A DNA stretch of 64,000 bases, from contig NZ_FOLL01000003.1 of NCBI RefSeq assembly GCF_900112315.1, positions 186,001 to 250,000 of the forward strand, in the 5' to 3' direction. Below are positions 45,461 to 54,554 of the stretch, piece after piece (position 1 is the stretch's first letter; each line of letters opens with the position of its first letter). The notes under the pieces were generated by a model. It did no database searches, had not been told where the DNA came from, and saw only the letters and a program-made list of their open reading frames with translations. The translations under genes were made by a program, and so were the position numbers. Origin of the DNA: Parapedobacter composti (GTDB lineage: Bacteria; Bacteroidota; Bacteroidia; Sphingobacteriales; Sphingobacteriaceae).

Positions 45461-46453
45461 ATGCGGCTATCCCTCCATATCGACCGGCCCGATGCCCGCG
45501 TGCACAGCGAGGCCGCCATACGCGCGGCCGTGGCGCGCAGCGCCTATCCGCTGGCCGGTGCCGAGGCGCGGTATTGGGCAGCGCCGGGATGGCAGGTGCT
45601 GGAGCAGGGGTATGACCTGCCTGATGTGTATGTATGCAGTGTAGAGGTGGAGGCCAGCGGCGATACCGTCATCCCCATCCGTTGCCCCCTGCACGATTTG
45701 TATGGGTTTTACATGGTAGCCGGCGGCATCCGCATCGGCACCACGGATGCGCGCGCCGTTGTGCTGCATACCAACGCGGGGCACTACCGGCTCAGCTACC
45801 TCCCTGCAGCCACCTATACCTGCTCCTTTGCCGCCGGTATACACCATATTTTTTACTTCGTAGCCAAAGACAGCGTGCTGTTCCGCGAACCCAGCCCCGA
45901 GCTGGCCGACAGCATAGCGCCGGTGGAGGCCCTGCGGGCCAGGCTGGCCACACCAGCGGTGAGTGCAAACCTCTCCATGGCCGGTGTGGCGGGCGATAGC
46001 ATCCAGCGGTTTCTGCGCCATCCCGGCAGCACCTACCTGCGGCGCTACCTCGCCATCCAGACCCTCGTTATCACGCTGTTATTGCAGGCCTGCGAGGCGT
46101 TGCGTGTGCAGTTTGCTGCCGGGCAGGTAGGGGCGGCACTCGCCACGCGCATGCGCGCATACATTGATGAGCAGGTGGTTGACGGGCAGGATGTAGGCGT
46201 GGCATCCGTAGCCCGGCGGTTTGCCGTATCCTACGCCTATGCCAAGGTGATTTTCCGCAGGCATGTAGGCCGGCCCATCGGCGGCTACATCCGCGGGTGC
46301 AAACTGGAGCAGGCCCGCCGCATGCTCGAAGCGGGGGATAGCCCCGCGCAGGTGGCGCGGTATGTCTGCTGGACGCCCGCTTATTTTAGCCGGGCTTTCC
46401 GGGCAAAATACGGACATCCGCCAGGGCAGCATGGAAACTTTATTTCTTCTTAA
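45461..46453 (+). CDS. AraC-family transcriptional regulator
   Basis: 330 residues. An N-terminal beta-rich sensing region (about 10-130, no clear family) precedes a C-terminal double HTH (about 240-325): VASVARRFAVSYAYAKVIFR is the first reading unit and PAQVARYVCWTPAYFSRAFR the second, followed by the KYGHPPGQ ending typical of AraC. The gene overlaps the convergent lipoprotein gene by 14 bp. Its direct target is unknown; the CGTCCCA repeats on its upstream side suggest autoregulation. Confidence 0.9.
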   Translation: MRLSLHIDRPDARVHSEAAIRAAVARSAYPLAGAEARYWAAPGWQVLEQGYDLPDVYVCSVEVEASGDTVIPIRCPLHDLYGFYMVAGGIRIGTTDARAVVLHTNAGHYRLSYLPAATYTCSFAAGIHHIFYFVAKDSVLFREPSPELADSIAPVEALRARLATPAVSANLSMAGVAGDSIQRFLRHPGSTYLRRYLAIQTLVITLLLQACEALRVQFAAGQVGAALATRMRAYIDEQVVDGQDVGVASVARRFAVSYAYAKVIFRRHVGRPIGGYIRGCKLEQARRMLEAGDSPAQVARYVCWTPAYFSRAFRAKYGHPPGQHGNFISS

Positions 46454-46943
46454 ACAGAAAGATGATATGCTTCAATCCGCTGGTCGTACTCAACGCGACG
46501 CCAAGTTTTAACCGGGTTTCGTTCAGCTCATATACCTGCACGGTTGCGCTGTCATCCCCGGTGCCTATGGTCAATTTCTTTGACGCTTCATCATAAACAT
46601 ACGGCTGGTTTGCCAGCCCCAGGATGAGGTCCATCCCGTCCGGACACACCGTTTTGTTGTCATCCACGTTAAACCGCCCGTTTTTGAACGTAAATGTGTC
46701 ATCCATATGGCAGTCCTGCCAAAGGTAATATTGGTGGTGCTTCAGGTTATTATAGTCAACATCATTGACGTCGCCGAACTCGCCGGGCGGGTTTGTCGCC
46801 GGGTTCTCATCCGTAAGTGTGGCCCGCCAGTGTGTACTTGCCAATATGTGGGCAGGGTCGTTGTTATCACCGCTACTGCTTTTTTCACATGAAATGGCAG
46901 CGCAGCCGCAAAGCGCCAGTAGTAGAAAGCGAATCGATTTCAT
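46440..46943 (-). CDS. Small lipoprotein, lipocalin-like
   Basis: 167 residues. The lipoprotein signal ends in AISC (Cys19). The remainder is beta-rich with the pattern of Bacteroidota lipocalin-like proteins (STHWRATL, DDTFTFKNGRF, LKHIIFLFKK) and two further Cys (about 78 and 99) that could pair. It is likely anchored in the outer membrane; its role is unknown. An open frame continues upstream in another frame to 47139, but it is probably not coding. Confidence 0.75.
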   Translation of the reverse strand: MKSIRFLLLALCGCAAISCEKSSSGDNNDPAHILASTHWRATLTDENPATNPPGEFGDVNDVDYNNLKHHQYYLWQDCHMDDTFTFKNGRFNVDDNKTVCPDGMDLILGLANQPYVYDEASKKLTIGTGDDSATVQVYELNETRLKLGVALSTTSGLKHIIFLFKKK

Positions 46944-47277
46944 CTTTTAGTGAGCTTATAGTACGCTTCGTTAAGCATGCTAAAATAGTCATTTTCAGTA
47001 TTCTATCAAATAAATCAATAAACTTCGTGTCGGATAAGTCAATACCTGCCTTCACGTCAGCTATAATTTTGAATGCGGAGTTTACGAGTGGTTCTATGTT
47101 GAACCACCATACGATAATCACTGCCGGAAGAAACAGCATTTCTAACGGCTAAACAGAAAGGGGGTAAGAATATGGGGCCTTGAAAATACGATGTCTGAAC
47201 ATTGCCGAGGGTAATGTGAGGGAAACTTATGCAGCATCATATGAAATATTCAGTTCTTAACTTAAGTAAAAAATAAC
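46944..47277. other. Intergenic region, 334 bp
   Basis: A minus-strand open frame (47139-46885, 84 codons, hydrophobic start) covers half of it but overlaps the start of the lipoprotein gene and resembles nothing I know. No convincing promoter or terminator was seen. Confidence 0.4.
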
Positions 47278-47640
47278 ATGAAAAAGATAATTTCTATCAG
47301 CGGAATAGCTGCGGTTATGATCACGTTAGGTGTGATAAGCTATCAAGTACTCGCAGGTGAAAAGGGGTCGGATGAAACTACTATGCTTCAACCCACTTGG
47401 TGGGTATTCAATATGCCTGCCGAGGGGAATTATGCCGAGGAGGCATTGAAGGCCGAAAACTACAGCCCATATACGGGAGCCGGTGATCCTGAATGTCTGA
47501 TTGGCAATCGCGTTTGTGCGGTGAAGCTTATTGAGGGCGATGTGGAGGGACAACCGGATCAGGATGCACTGGATGCATTGGCGGCGGATATTGCCAATAA
47601 CACTCACGATGAGGATTTGCTCAGGTTCGAACAAATCTAA
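47278..47640 (+). CDS. Small exported protein, possibly DUF6520-like
   Basis: 120 residues. A signal peptide (about 1-26, MKKIISISGIAAVMITLGVI) precedes a short acidic body with a Cys pair in PECLIGNRVCAVKL. The length and the late Cys-X6-Cys pair recall DUF6520-type secreted proteins of Bacteroidota, but I cannot confirm that. The gene stands alone, with a strong terminator nine bases after its stop, and faces the susD gene of locus 3. Function unknown. Confidence 0.72.
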   Translation: MKKIISISGIAAVMITLGVISYQVLAGEKGSDETTMLQPTWWVFNMPAEGNYAEEALKAENYSPYTGAGDPECLIGNRVCAVKLIEGDVEGQPDQDALDALAADIANNTHDEDLLRFEQI

Positions 47641-47648
47641 CAGAGGTT

Positions 47649-47692
47649 GCAACAACCAGCTATGCCAAAGCATGGCCGGTTGTTGCTTTTTT
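47649..47692 (+). terminator. Terminator after the small exported protein gene
   Basis: GCAACAACC (47649-47657) pairs perfectly with GGTTGTTGC (47678-47686) and is followed by TTTTTT. Confidence 0.85.
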
Positions 47693-47693
47693 G

Positions 47694-49076
47694 TTATTTA
47701 TTTTGGTCTATACCGCTCCTTTCGATTACCTGCATCGGGATTAGATAGGCAAATGCACCAATTTCTTCCGGTGAGAGCGTGTATAAATCCTTGTCGATTC
47801 GGCGGGTCAGTGTTACTGCAATGCTTCCTTCATGAGTTAGTCGCCTCAAATCCGACCATCGTATTCCTCGAAACACCAATTCCTTTCTCCGTTCGTTAAG
47901 GACCAGTGCCATGATCTCGGCCTGTTCCATATTGAAAATTTCATCCGATCGGTCAGTCGAATACCGAGCCTTCATCAACTTACTTAAATCATTCTTGGCT
48001 GATTCCAATGAACCCTTTCTGGCATGTACTTCTGCCCTAATTAACAACACTTCAGCGGTAGTCAGCCCGTTGAATTTTTCCATGTTTGTTTTTTGACTAA
48101 AGTCTCCGGTGAATGCCTGATAGCCATCGGGCATCTGCTTGAAGTATGCAAGTTTCCGTAGGTCGTCTGCCGCATACGACGCAAAAAGCGCGGTGTCTAT
48201 ACGCGCCGTATTTTCCGATAGCATCCCTCCGGAACCTCCTTGCTGCGAATAGAATATCACCTCTCTATTGAACCGCTCAAAAGGATAGGACTGTTGAACG
48301 TCTATTTCATTGAAATCCATCAATTCGTTTTGCAGTGCCAGGCAGGAATCGGCATATGCCAACGCCCGGTCATACGCTCCGATAGAAAGAAAGCACCTCG
48401 CCAACGCCGCATATGCCGACGCCTTGTATGGTCTTGTCGGATAGCGGGGTTTTGTGGCGGGAAGCAACCGGGCGGATTCGGATAAATCAGCTATGATTTG
48501 GTCATACGTTTCCCGCAACGTTGAGCGCACAGATGGGATATTGATATCCGAACTCAGCCTCAAAACGATACCCAGTTTGTCATCGGCCGAACTGTCGTCG
48601 TAGAACGCACAGAAAACCTGGGTGAGTTCATAGAAGACATATCCCCTGAAGAATTTTGCCATCCCGGTTATTTCCGATATTTGGCTGGTATTGTCGAAAT
48701 GAACGTCTTCGATTAAATCCAAAACGGTGTTTGCCACGGCTATTTTCATGTATGGCCAGTTCCAGTAGACATTTTCAACCGGGATTTTACCCCATACATA
48801 GGTCGAGCGGTTTTCTTCGGATGTAATCGAATTCCACGCTGGACCGGGGATGAACAGGTTGTCCGATCCAACTTCGGAGAGTGCCGCAGCGGAGAAATTA
48901 TAATTCATTACCGGAACGTAGTCGAGCATCGCATACAGATCGTCTGCATGAGCGGGCACGGCCAGTTTCTTATCCGGTTTGATAGAGAGGTATTTCTCGC
49001 AAGAGACGCCTGTAAACACGGAGAGAAGGCAGATCAGGCAAGTTTTCTTTATGTTGTATCTATTGCTGTGATTCAT
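47694..49076 (-). CDS. SusD/RagB-family nutrient-binding lipoprotein (locus 3)
   Basis: 460 residues with lipobox GVSC (Cys26). The usual N-terminal SusD-like region (EKYLSIKPDKKLAVP) is followed by helical repeats with AYAALARCFLSIGAYDRALAYADS-type TPR sequence (split around residues 215-240). It is the last gene of locus 3, 18 bp after susC. No carbohydrate-active enzyme is linked, so the ligand may be a peptide or another non-sugar compound. Confidence 0.92.
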   Translation of the reverse strand: MNHSNRYNIKKTCLICLLSVFTGVSCEKYLSIKPDKKLAVPAHADDLYAMLDYVPVMNYNFSAAALSEVGSDNLFIPGPAWNSITSEENRSTYVWGKIPVENVYWNWPYMKIAVANTVLDLIEDVHFDNTSQISEITGMAKFFRGYVFYELTQVFCAFYDDSSADDKLGIVLRLSSDINIPSVRSTLRETYDQIIADLSESARLLPATKPRYPTRPYKASAYAALARCFLSIGAYDRALAYADSCLALQNELMDFNEIDVQQSYPFERFNREVIFYSQQGGSGGMLSENTARIDTALFASYAADDLRKLAYFKQMPDGYQAFTGDFSQKTNMEKFNGLTTAEVLLIRAEVHARKGSLESAKNDLSKLMKARYSTDRSDEIFNMEQAEIMALVLNERRKELVFRGIRWSDLRRLTHEGSIAVTLTRRIDKDLYTLSPEEIGAFAYLIPMQVIERSGIDQNK

Positions 49077-49094
49077 GATGGTTATGATTGCATT

Positions 49095-52000
49095 TTAGAA
49101 ATTAAGGTTCACTCCCATTGCGAAGTTGGCAGGCATCGGGATGTTCCCGTTCACTTGTGGATCTAGCCGCAATTTGTTGGCCCTCCAGATAATGCCGAGG
49201 TTATTGGCATAGAGGTAGACCTGTCCGCTCTTAAGCCAGCTTCCCATGGATGGCAATGTGTAGGCGAAGCGGCAGTCTTGAAGCCGTATGTGGTCTCCTT
49301 TTTCCACCAATGGCTCGGTATTCTGATAGAACGAATTGCCAGCACTAATGGGGTATTGGAAAGCCGGTACGTGTGTTGTTTTTTCGTCTCCCGGCTTCTG
49401 CCACCGCGCGTAGTAATCGATGTGGCCATCGCCGTTGTTAATCAACTGCGCATAGTCCATTCCCCGCCGCCGGAAGTAGTAGCCGAAATATCCGCTGATA
49501 TTGACCGAAAGGGAGAAGCCCCTGAAGCTAAAATCATTTCGCAGTGAACCAAAATAAAGGGGCCTTGTCGACCCGTGGAAGACGAGGTCTTCCAGTTTCG
49601 TATTGGCAGAAGTGATGCTCCGGTAGTCCTGGCTCACGTCGCCACCCAGGTAGCCCATCGGCTCGCCGGTTTCTGGATTCAGGCCTGCCCACCTGTAGCT
49701 GTATATGGGGAAAGCAAGCGTACCGGGAATCTGCGACATCCCCCTGCCCCTGACATAGGTGGTCGGCCCGGTGTACTCGACAAATGAATGCGTTATCCAA
49801 TTGTTGTTGTAGGAGAAAAGCCAATGCGTAGCCCACGCCAGTTTCCCCGACAGGTTTTGCGTGTTGATGTTTACATTGAGTCCCCTACTCTTAGTGTTTG
49901 CTACATTCATCGTCATGGACGTGACCCCCACGGTTGGGTCTATCGGATAGAAGTGCAGGAGGTCTTCGGTATGTTTCCAGTAGTAATCGACGCTGCCCCG
50001 CATCCGATTGCCTGAAATGGCGAAATCCACACCGAGGTTGGTGTTCCTGACCTTTTCCCACCGCAGGGAAGGATTTGGAGGGTTCCGCAGCCCCGCGCCG
50101 GGCAGGTCTACACCTGTGGACGATTGGTTGCTGTAGTTGATTGTGGTAAGCGCGCTCATGCTGTTATCCACGTTTCCGCTGTAGCCGTACGTTGCCCTTA
50201 TTTTCAACCTTGGCAACCATTGGGCGGTGAAGAACGGTTCGCGATGCACTGACCAGCTTAATCCGGCTGACCAAAGCGGCGTCCACTTGTCGTTGGTATT
50301 GACGCCGAAAAGGTTTGAAGCATCGCGCCGTGCACTGAAAGAAGCCGTATACCGATCGCGATAGCTATATGAGGCATTGGAGAAGAAGGAGACAAACCTG
50401 TTCGTGGTTTCGGTGAAATCCATCACGGCGAAAGGCATCGATTCGGAGGATGCCAGATTTCCATAAACCGGATACCAATAGGTAAAGTCAATCTGTCCGG
50501 CGTAGGTAAGCAGTTCGTCGTTATATCCATAAGCAATGAACCCATCGCCCCGGTTGTTGCTCTCCTGCACTTCCGCGCCAAGGATAGCGTGCAGTTGATG
50601 CGACGCGTCTAACCATTGTTTGTTGAGGTTGAACTGCCCACGGAATCGATGGCCGCTGGAGGTCTGCCGCGATGTATTAAGTATTCCGCCGAACGGAAAA
50701 TGGTATTTGACACCTGCTTCGCTGATTGCCGACCCTCTATTGATGCGGTTTCTTGCGTAGTAGCTGTCTATATTATGGTGTGTTTCGTTTTTCGTGCCAA
50801 ATTGGCTGAACTGGTATTTAACGTCCAGGTCTAGCCATGGGAGCAGCTTATAGTTAAGCCCCAAGTTGAGCAGCAATTCCTCGCTGGAAACCAAGGTAGG
50901 TGGATTCTTTATTTCGTCGAGTGGCCTATAATGCCAATCAAGCAACCGACCATTTCCCGCGGTGTCCAGGAAGCCCATGCGGTAGTCTTTGGGTACCGGA
51001 ATTGGTCGGCCATTTTCATCGGCCAATGCAATATAGGGAAACGGATAACCTGAGTTTTGGTAGGTCTCCGCCGCCGATGCCTCTTGATACCGATTTGCCG
51101 CCCATCTTACTCCCAAAGCCAGTTCAAGGTTACGTGTCGGTTTGAGGTTATTTTCTGCCCGCAGTGTGATGCGGCTGTTTTGGCTGCCGACTCGTGAAGG
51201 CAGCGATTGGTCGTATCCTCCTCCGATAATCAGCTTTTGCCTGTTTGTTCCGCTGCTTATCTGCAATGAGTGCTGCTGTTGCAGCCCTTCGCGGTACATA
51301 TACCGCAGCATGTCATTTCGCACATCATTTTGCCGGTACGCATCGATGGCTTGTTGGGCCTCGGTTGCCGAAAGCAGGCCGTCACGCTGTTTGATTAGAA
51401 TTTCCACCACAGGAGATAGTGCTGGTTTGGCCCGGCTGTTTTCCTTGTTGTTGTAAAAACCCTGTTGGAAGAGCAGCTGCTCAACGTCAATGTAATCGGA
51501 GGTGCTTATGATGCGGTGCTGGTAGAGGTCGGGCTTTTCGATGACATTGATGTTGGATGTGACGCTCACGCGTACCGGCTGTTCGTAGGTTGCTTTTTTG
51601 CTCGTTAAGACGATGACACCGTTTCCGGCCTTTGCCCCCCAGATGGAAGCCGCTGCCGCATCCTTCAATACGGTGACGCTTTCGATATCATTAGGGTTGA
51701 TGCTGTTGATATCCCCTTCGTACGGGAAGTTGTCTAACACGATCAACGGCGCATTTCCTCCAAGGGTGCCAGCGTTAAGCGTGCTGATGCCGTGGATATA
51801 GATATCGTGGTTTGGACGGCGGCCAGCAGTGTTGAAATTGGCATCGCCTTTTTCGAAGTGTATTCCGGTTGCGAGGTTTTCTATCCGGCTCAGCACATCC
51901 ATGCTCACGCTCCTGTTGAGCAAGGCGTTGTCTATCTTTTCAAAAGAACCGGTTGCCCTTTCCTTGGATAGCGTCTCATATCCGGTAGATACGACCGCTT

Positions 52001-52313
52001 CATCGAGTTGATGCATGGCAACGGGCAGGGTAATCACCAATGGTTGTTGCTGCGGAAACGTGACGGAGACCTCTCGCGACAGGTGACCGATATGCGATAC
52101 TTTCAGGGTTGCCCCTTTCCCTTGCAACCGCAGCTGGAAGCTGCCCGAAGCATCCGTGCGTACGGAGGTCTCTTGCTGCGCGGCATAGACGCTCGCGTTC
52201 GGTATGGGCGTGCTGTCTTGCTCTGCCACGACCCGGCCGGCGACCGTGTATGTTTGGCTGAAGGCCGCTTGGAGGGCCGTAAAACAAAAAATCAAGCTGA
52301 TGTAGGTTTTCAT
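49095..52313 (-). CDS. SusC/RagA TonB-dependent transporter (locus 3)
   Basis: 1072 residues with a signal peptide ending near AAFSQ. A carboxypeptidase-like domain (about 22-100) leads to the plug (STGYETLSKERATGSFEKI) and barrel, ending in NFAMGVNLNF. There is no STN domain, and no sigma or FecR gene is adjacent, so control must differ from loci 1 and 2. It pairs with the susD gene 18 bp downstream and follows the TlpA-like gene. Confidence 0.94.
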   Translation of the reverse strand: MKTYISLIFCFTALQAAFSQTYTVAGRVVAEQDSTPIPNASVYAAQQETSVRTDASGSFQLRLQGKGATLKVSHIGHLSREVSVTFPQQQPLVITLPVAMHQLDEAVVSTGYETLSKERATGSFEKIDNALLNRSVSMDVLSRIENLATGIHFEKGDANFNTAGRRPNHDIYIHGISTLNAGTLGGNAPLIVLDNFPYEGDINSINPNDIESVTVLKDAAAASIWGAKAGNGVIVLTSKKATYEQPVRVSVTSNINVIEKPDLYQHRIISTSDYIDVEQLLFQQGFYNNKENSRAKPALSPVVEILIKQRDGLLSATEAQQAIDAYRQNDVRNDMLRYMYREGLQQQHSLQISSGTNRQKLIIGGGYDQSLPSRVGSQNSRITLRAENNLKPTRNLELALGVRWAANRYQEASAAETYQNSGYPFPYIALADENGRPIPVPKDYRMGFLDTAGNGRLLDWHYRPLDEIKNPPTLVSSEELLLNLGLNYKLLPWLDLDVKYQFSQFGTKNETHHNIDSYYARNRINRGSAISEAGVKYHFPFGGILNTSRQTSSGHRFRGQFNLNKQWLDASHQLHAILGAEVQESNNRGDGFIAYGYNDELLTYAGQIDFTYWYPVYGNLASSESMPFAVMDFTETTNRFVSFFSNASYSYRDRYTASFSARRDASNLFGVNTNDKWTPLWSAGLSWSVHREPFFTAQWLPRLKIRATYGYSGNVDNSMSALTTINYSNQSSTGVDLPGAGLRNPPNPSLRWEKVRNTNLGVDFAISGNRMRGSVDYYWKHTEDLLHFYPIDPTVGVTSMTMNVANTKSRGLNVNINTQNLSGKLAWATHWLFSYNNNWITHSFVEYTGPTTYVRGRGMSQIPGTLAFPIYSYRWAGLNPETGEPMGYLGGDVSQDYRSITSANTKLEDLVFHGSTRPLYFGSLRNDFSFRGFSLSVNISGYFGYYFRRRGMDYAQLINNGDGHIDYYARWQKPGDEKTTHVPAFQYPISAGNSFYQNTEPLVEKGDHIRLQDCRFAYTLPSMGSWLKSGQVYLYANNLGIIWRANKLRLDPQVNGNIPMPANFAMGVNLNF

Positions 52314-52354
52314 TTTCGTGTTTTATGTGACGTTTAAGTTGTGGTTTCCGGTTA

Positions 52355-53773
52355 TTACCGTTCGGTTATTACTAAGAACGTTTCTTCCCGCTGCTGCTCC
52401 ACGAGGTCAAGTCCATAGGGAGAGAGCGCCTTTTTAAGCGATCGGAGGTCGGTTATGTCGTTCAATCTTAAGGTTAGAGAAACCTTTTCACTATAACCGG
52501 TCCCATCCACAACCAGCTTATCCCGATATGCCGTGTTGAGTACATGCACCAGGCTCGACAATGTAGCGCCCCTCAGTATTTTTACGGGGTTTGAAGTTGT
52601 GAGCGTACTCGTCCGCTCCCCATGTTCTTCCCGATACGCGATGTCCGGCGCATTTTCAACTTGGGTTAGTACCAGGCATGTGGTGTCGCGTGTTTCAATC
52701 CTGCCGTTGAGGCTAAGGAAGTGATTGAGGTCAGCCAGCATACGGGCTTTCCAGTTTTCCGTTTTCCCTAATGGAAATGTAGCTTCGTAGCACTTGCCAT
52801 ATTGCTGATACCAGCTATCCATTGCAATGTGCTGATTGGAAGCGGTAGGAGCCGTGTATGCCGCTGGGTCTGCAACCTCCAATATCACATGCGTTGGTGC
52901 GATCCTGTTGTTCGTGGCTATTCGGTACAAATCCAATATTGCCTTGTTTCGAAAAGAAACCCGCTCAATGCCCATCAAGCTATCCGATTCAGTCGCAACG
53001 TATGGGCCAACGCCCTCTGTGTAACCGATAACGGCGGAATAGTAAAGCGACCGCTTGGCATTATTGGGCAAAACGTTGGCCTCCGCATCCAAGGTAATCA
53101 GGGGAGCATTGAAAAAACGGGTGTTTTCTGTTTTAATGGGCCAGTCAAGCGGGCCACCATGTTGAAATTCGCGGATCGTGCGGGAAGTGATCTGCCCCGT
53201 GCTGGTGGCTGCCCGAACGATGCCATATGCATCTATCCATACCACATGCGAGATATATGTATGCGGGAAGTGCTGTTTCAAAACACTGTCCGCCACAATG
53301 AACGGCAGTTTGGTGTCATTGATAAAATTATTCTTAGGGATGAAAGCAGCTACCCTGCTCCGTTTTTCGGCGGTAACGGGTATGACGACGATATCGCCAC
53401 CGGCACTGCGGGTAACTGATTCTATTTTCGGCAACGCTTTTATACATCCGCCGCATCCGGTGGATAGGAAGTCAAGGAGAATGGGCTTTCCTCTGTATTC
53501 GCCAAGCGTAATCATCTCCTTCCCTTCCGGATGGTTGGCCACCTGCAATGGCAGGTGCCATAGGTATTCGGGGATTGTATCGCCTATCTGCAGGGGGGCG
53601 ATGGAGTCTGGTAAAAAACCCGGCATCGCAGCCCCGAGTTTTTGCGGGGACTGCGCGCGGGTATACAAACACATGAAACCTAAAATGGCCAATAGGCCAT
53701 ATCTTATCCTTGGGCATCTAAAGGTACTAAAAAATTGATAAAAGTAAACCCATAAGCAAAAAAATTTCTTCAT
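52355..53773 (-). CDS. TlpA-like redoxin with C-terminal DUF3738-like domain (locus 3)
   Basis: 472 residues from ATG 53773; ATG 53815 adds 14. A membrane or signal segment (about 25-42) is followed by a thioredoxin-like domain in which the active site reads S-T-G-C-G-G-C rather than WCxxC. A C-terminal part of about 230 residues has features of DUF3738 (RMLADLNHFLSLNGRIETRDT, ILRGATLSSLVHVLN). Such proteins often accompany SusCD pairs of this type. It may keep a surface partner reduced, or the C-terminal domain may bind substrate; neither is shown. Confidence 0.82.
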   Translation of the reverse strand: MKKFFCLWVYFYQFFSTFRCPRIRYGLLAILGFMCLYTRAQSPQKLGAAMPGFLPDSIAPLQIGDTIPEYLWHLPLQVANHPEGKEMITLGEYRGKPILLDFLSTGCGGCIKALPKIESVTRSAGGDIVVIPVTAEKRSRVAAFIPKNNFINDTKLPFIVADSVLKQHFPHTYISHVVWIDAYGIVRAATSTGQITSRTIREFQHGGPLDWPIKTENTRFFNAPLITLDAEANVLPNNAKRSLYYSAVIGYTEGVGPYVATESDSLMGIERVSFRNKAILDLYRIATNNRIAPTHVILEVADPAAYTAPTASNQHIAMDSWYQQYGKCYEATFPLGKTENWKARMLADLNHFLSLNGRIETRDTTCLVLTQVENAPDIAYREEHGERTSTLTTSNPVKILRGATLSSLVHVLNTAYRDKLVVDGTGYSEKVSLTLRLNDITDLRSLKKALSPYGLDLVEQQREETFLVITER

Positions 53774-53863
53774 TTTGTTGCTGGCTATAAGTGATTTAAG
53801 AAATTTTTGTTTCAAAAACCGACCGCTGGGCCAACAAAAACGAGTACAAAAATTTGCAAAAGT

Positions 53864-53880
53864 GGGGTTAAGCGCTTACC
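53864..53880. promoter_or_regulatory. LacI-type palindrome upstream of locus 3
   Basis: A perfect 10-bp palindrome TAAGCGCTTA (53869-53878) with a central CG, as in operators of LacI/GalR-family repressors (cre-like). It lies about 95 bp before the TlpA-like start. Confidence 0.4.
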
Positions 53881-54056
53881 TTTAGGGTGCAAGTTATTAA
53901 CCGAAGGCAAACAACCGATCCCACCTAAGCAAACCATGCAGTTTCCTTATGGCACAGGGTCGGTACTACCGGGCAGCGGCCAGTGGCTTTTTGTGCCGTT
54001 GGCAAGCATGGCTTAGTGCCTTGCTTTTAGCTATCCGATGTTTCTTTCGGTTGCCC

Positions 54057-54197
54057 CTATTCGGGGGCACATATGATATTTTTTGTACGTGCCTTGAAAG
54101 TGACAATGCTCAGCCGTGAGGTGGAGCGCAGTCGTGTAGCTTCGGCAACAGTGCTGCTGAGGAATGTGGTTAGTTGGTTTGGTGTTTTCGTTTTCAT
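54057..54197 (-). CDS. Possible 46-residue peptide in the leader of locus 3
   Basis: ATG 54197 is preceded by an A-rich stretch (AAAAAACAAACAAATT), as is usual for Bacteroidota translation starts. The product begins MKTKTPNQLTTFLSSTVAEA and ends in CAPE with a single Cys. It is basic, has no signal peptide and no family I recognise. It lies between the promoter at 54506-54536 and the TlpA-like gene on the same strand. It could be a real small protein, a leader peptide or chance. Confidence 0.35.
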   Translation of the reverse strand: MKTKTPNQLTTFLSSTVAEATRLRSTSRLSIVTFKARTKNIICAPE

Positions 54198-54505
54198 AAT
54201 TTGTTTGTTTTTTATGAAAACGATGCCTAGAGAGTGTTCAAGCTGAAAACCAGCAGGAACGGCCTTGCTCCTTCTAATTCGGAGGAAAATCCGCCTGGAA
54301 ACCTCTCAACAGAGAACTGTTGGCCCTTAGAAGTACGAACGCAAATGCCGCCCTTACTGGTGTATATGCAAAGATATAACTTCCAGTAATAGATGGGCGA
54401 CTTTACGGTACTCTCTCGGGCAAATTTGGCGGATTTTTCCGAAAAGAGAGACATCGTTACGGATGTACCAAAGGCACATACGTTGTTGTCGCTTACAATA
54501 TAAGA

Positions 54506-54536
54506 CAAAGGTAAACAATAATTTCGATATATACAA
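54506..54536 (-). promoter_or_regulatory. Strong minus-strand promoter, 730 bp upstream of locus 3
   Basis: TTG (54536-54534), 20 nt, TACCTTTG (54513-54506), matching the consensus. No full-size gene follows until the TlpA-like start at 53773, so it would produce a leader of about 720 nt. A second exact TAnnTTTG (TATCTTTG, 54376-54369) lies inside the leader. Confidence 0.6.
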
Positions 54537-54554
54537 ATTTTATTAATCGACTAA

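Noticed and set aside
46885-47139. 84-codon minus-strand frame upstream of the lipoprotein gene
   Set aside because: It overlaps the signal peptide of the lipoprotein in another frame. No promoter, ribosome-site or family support was found, although a real small gene cannot be excluded.
47278-47640. Small exported protein considered as a RiPP or bacteriocin precursor
   Set aside because: It has a normal Sec-type signal peptide, no leader-cleavage motif such as GG, and no modification or export genes nearby.
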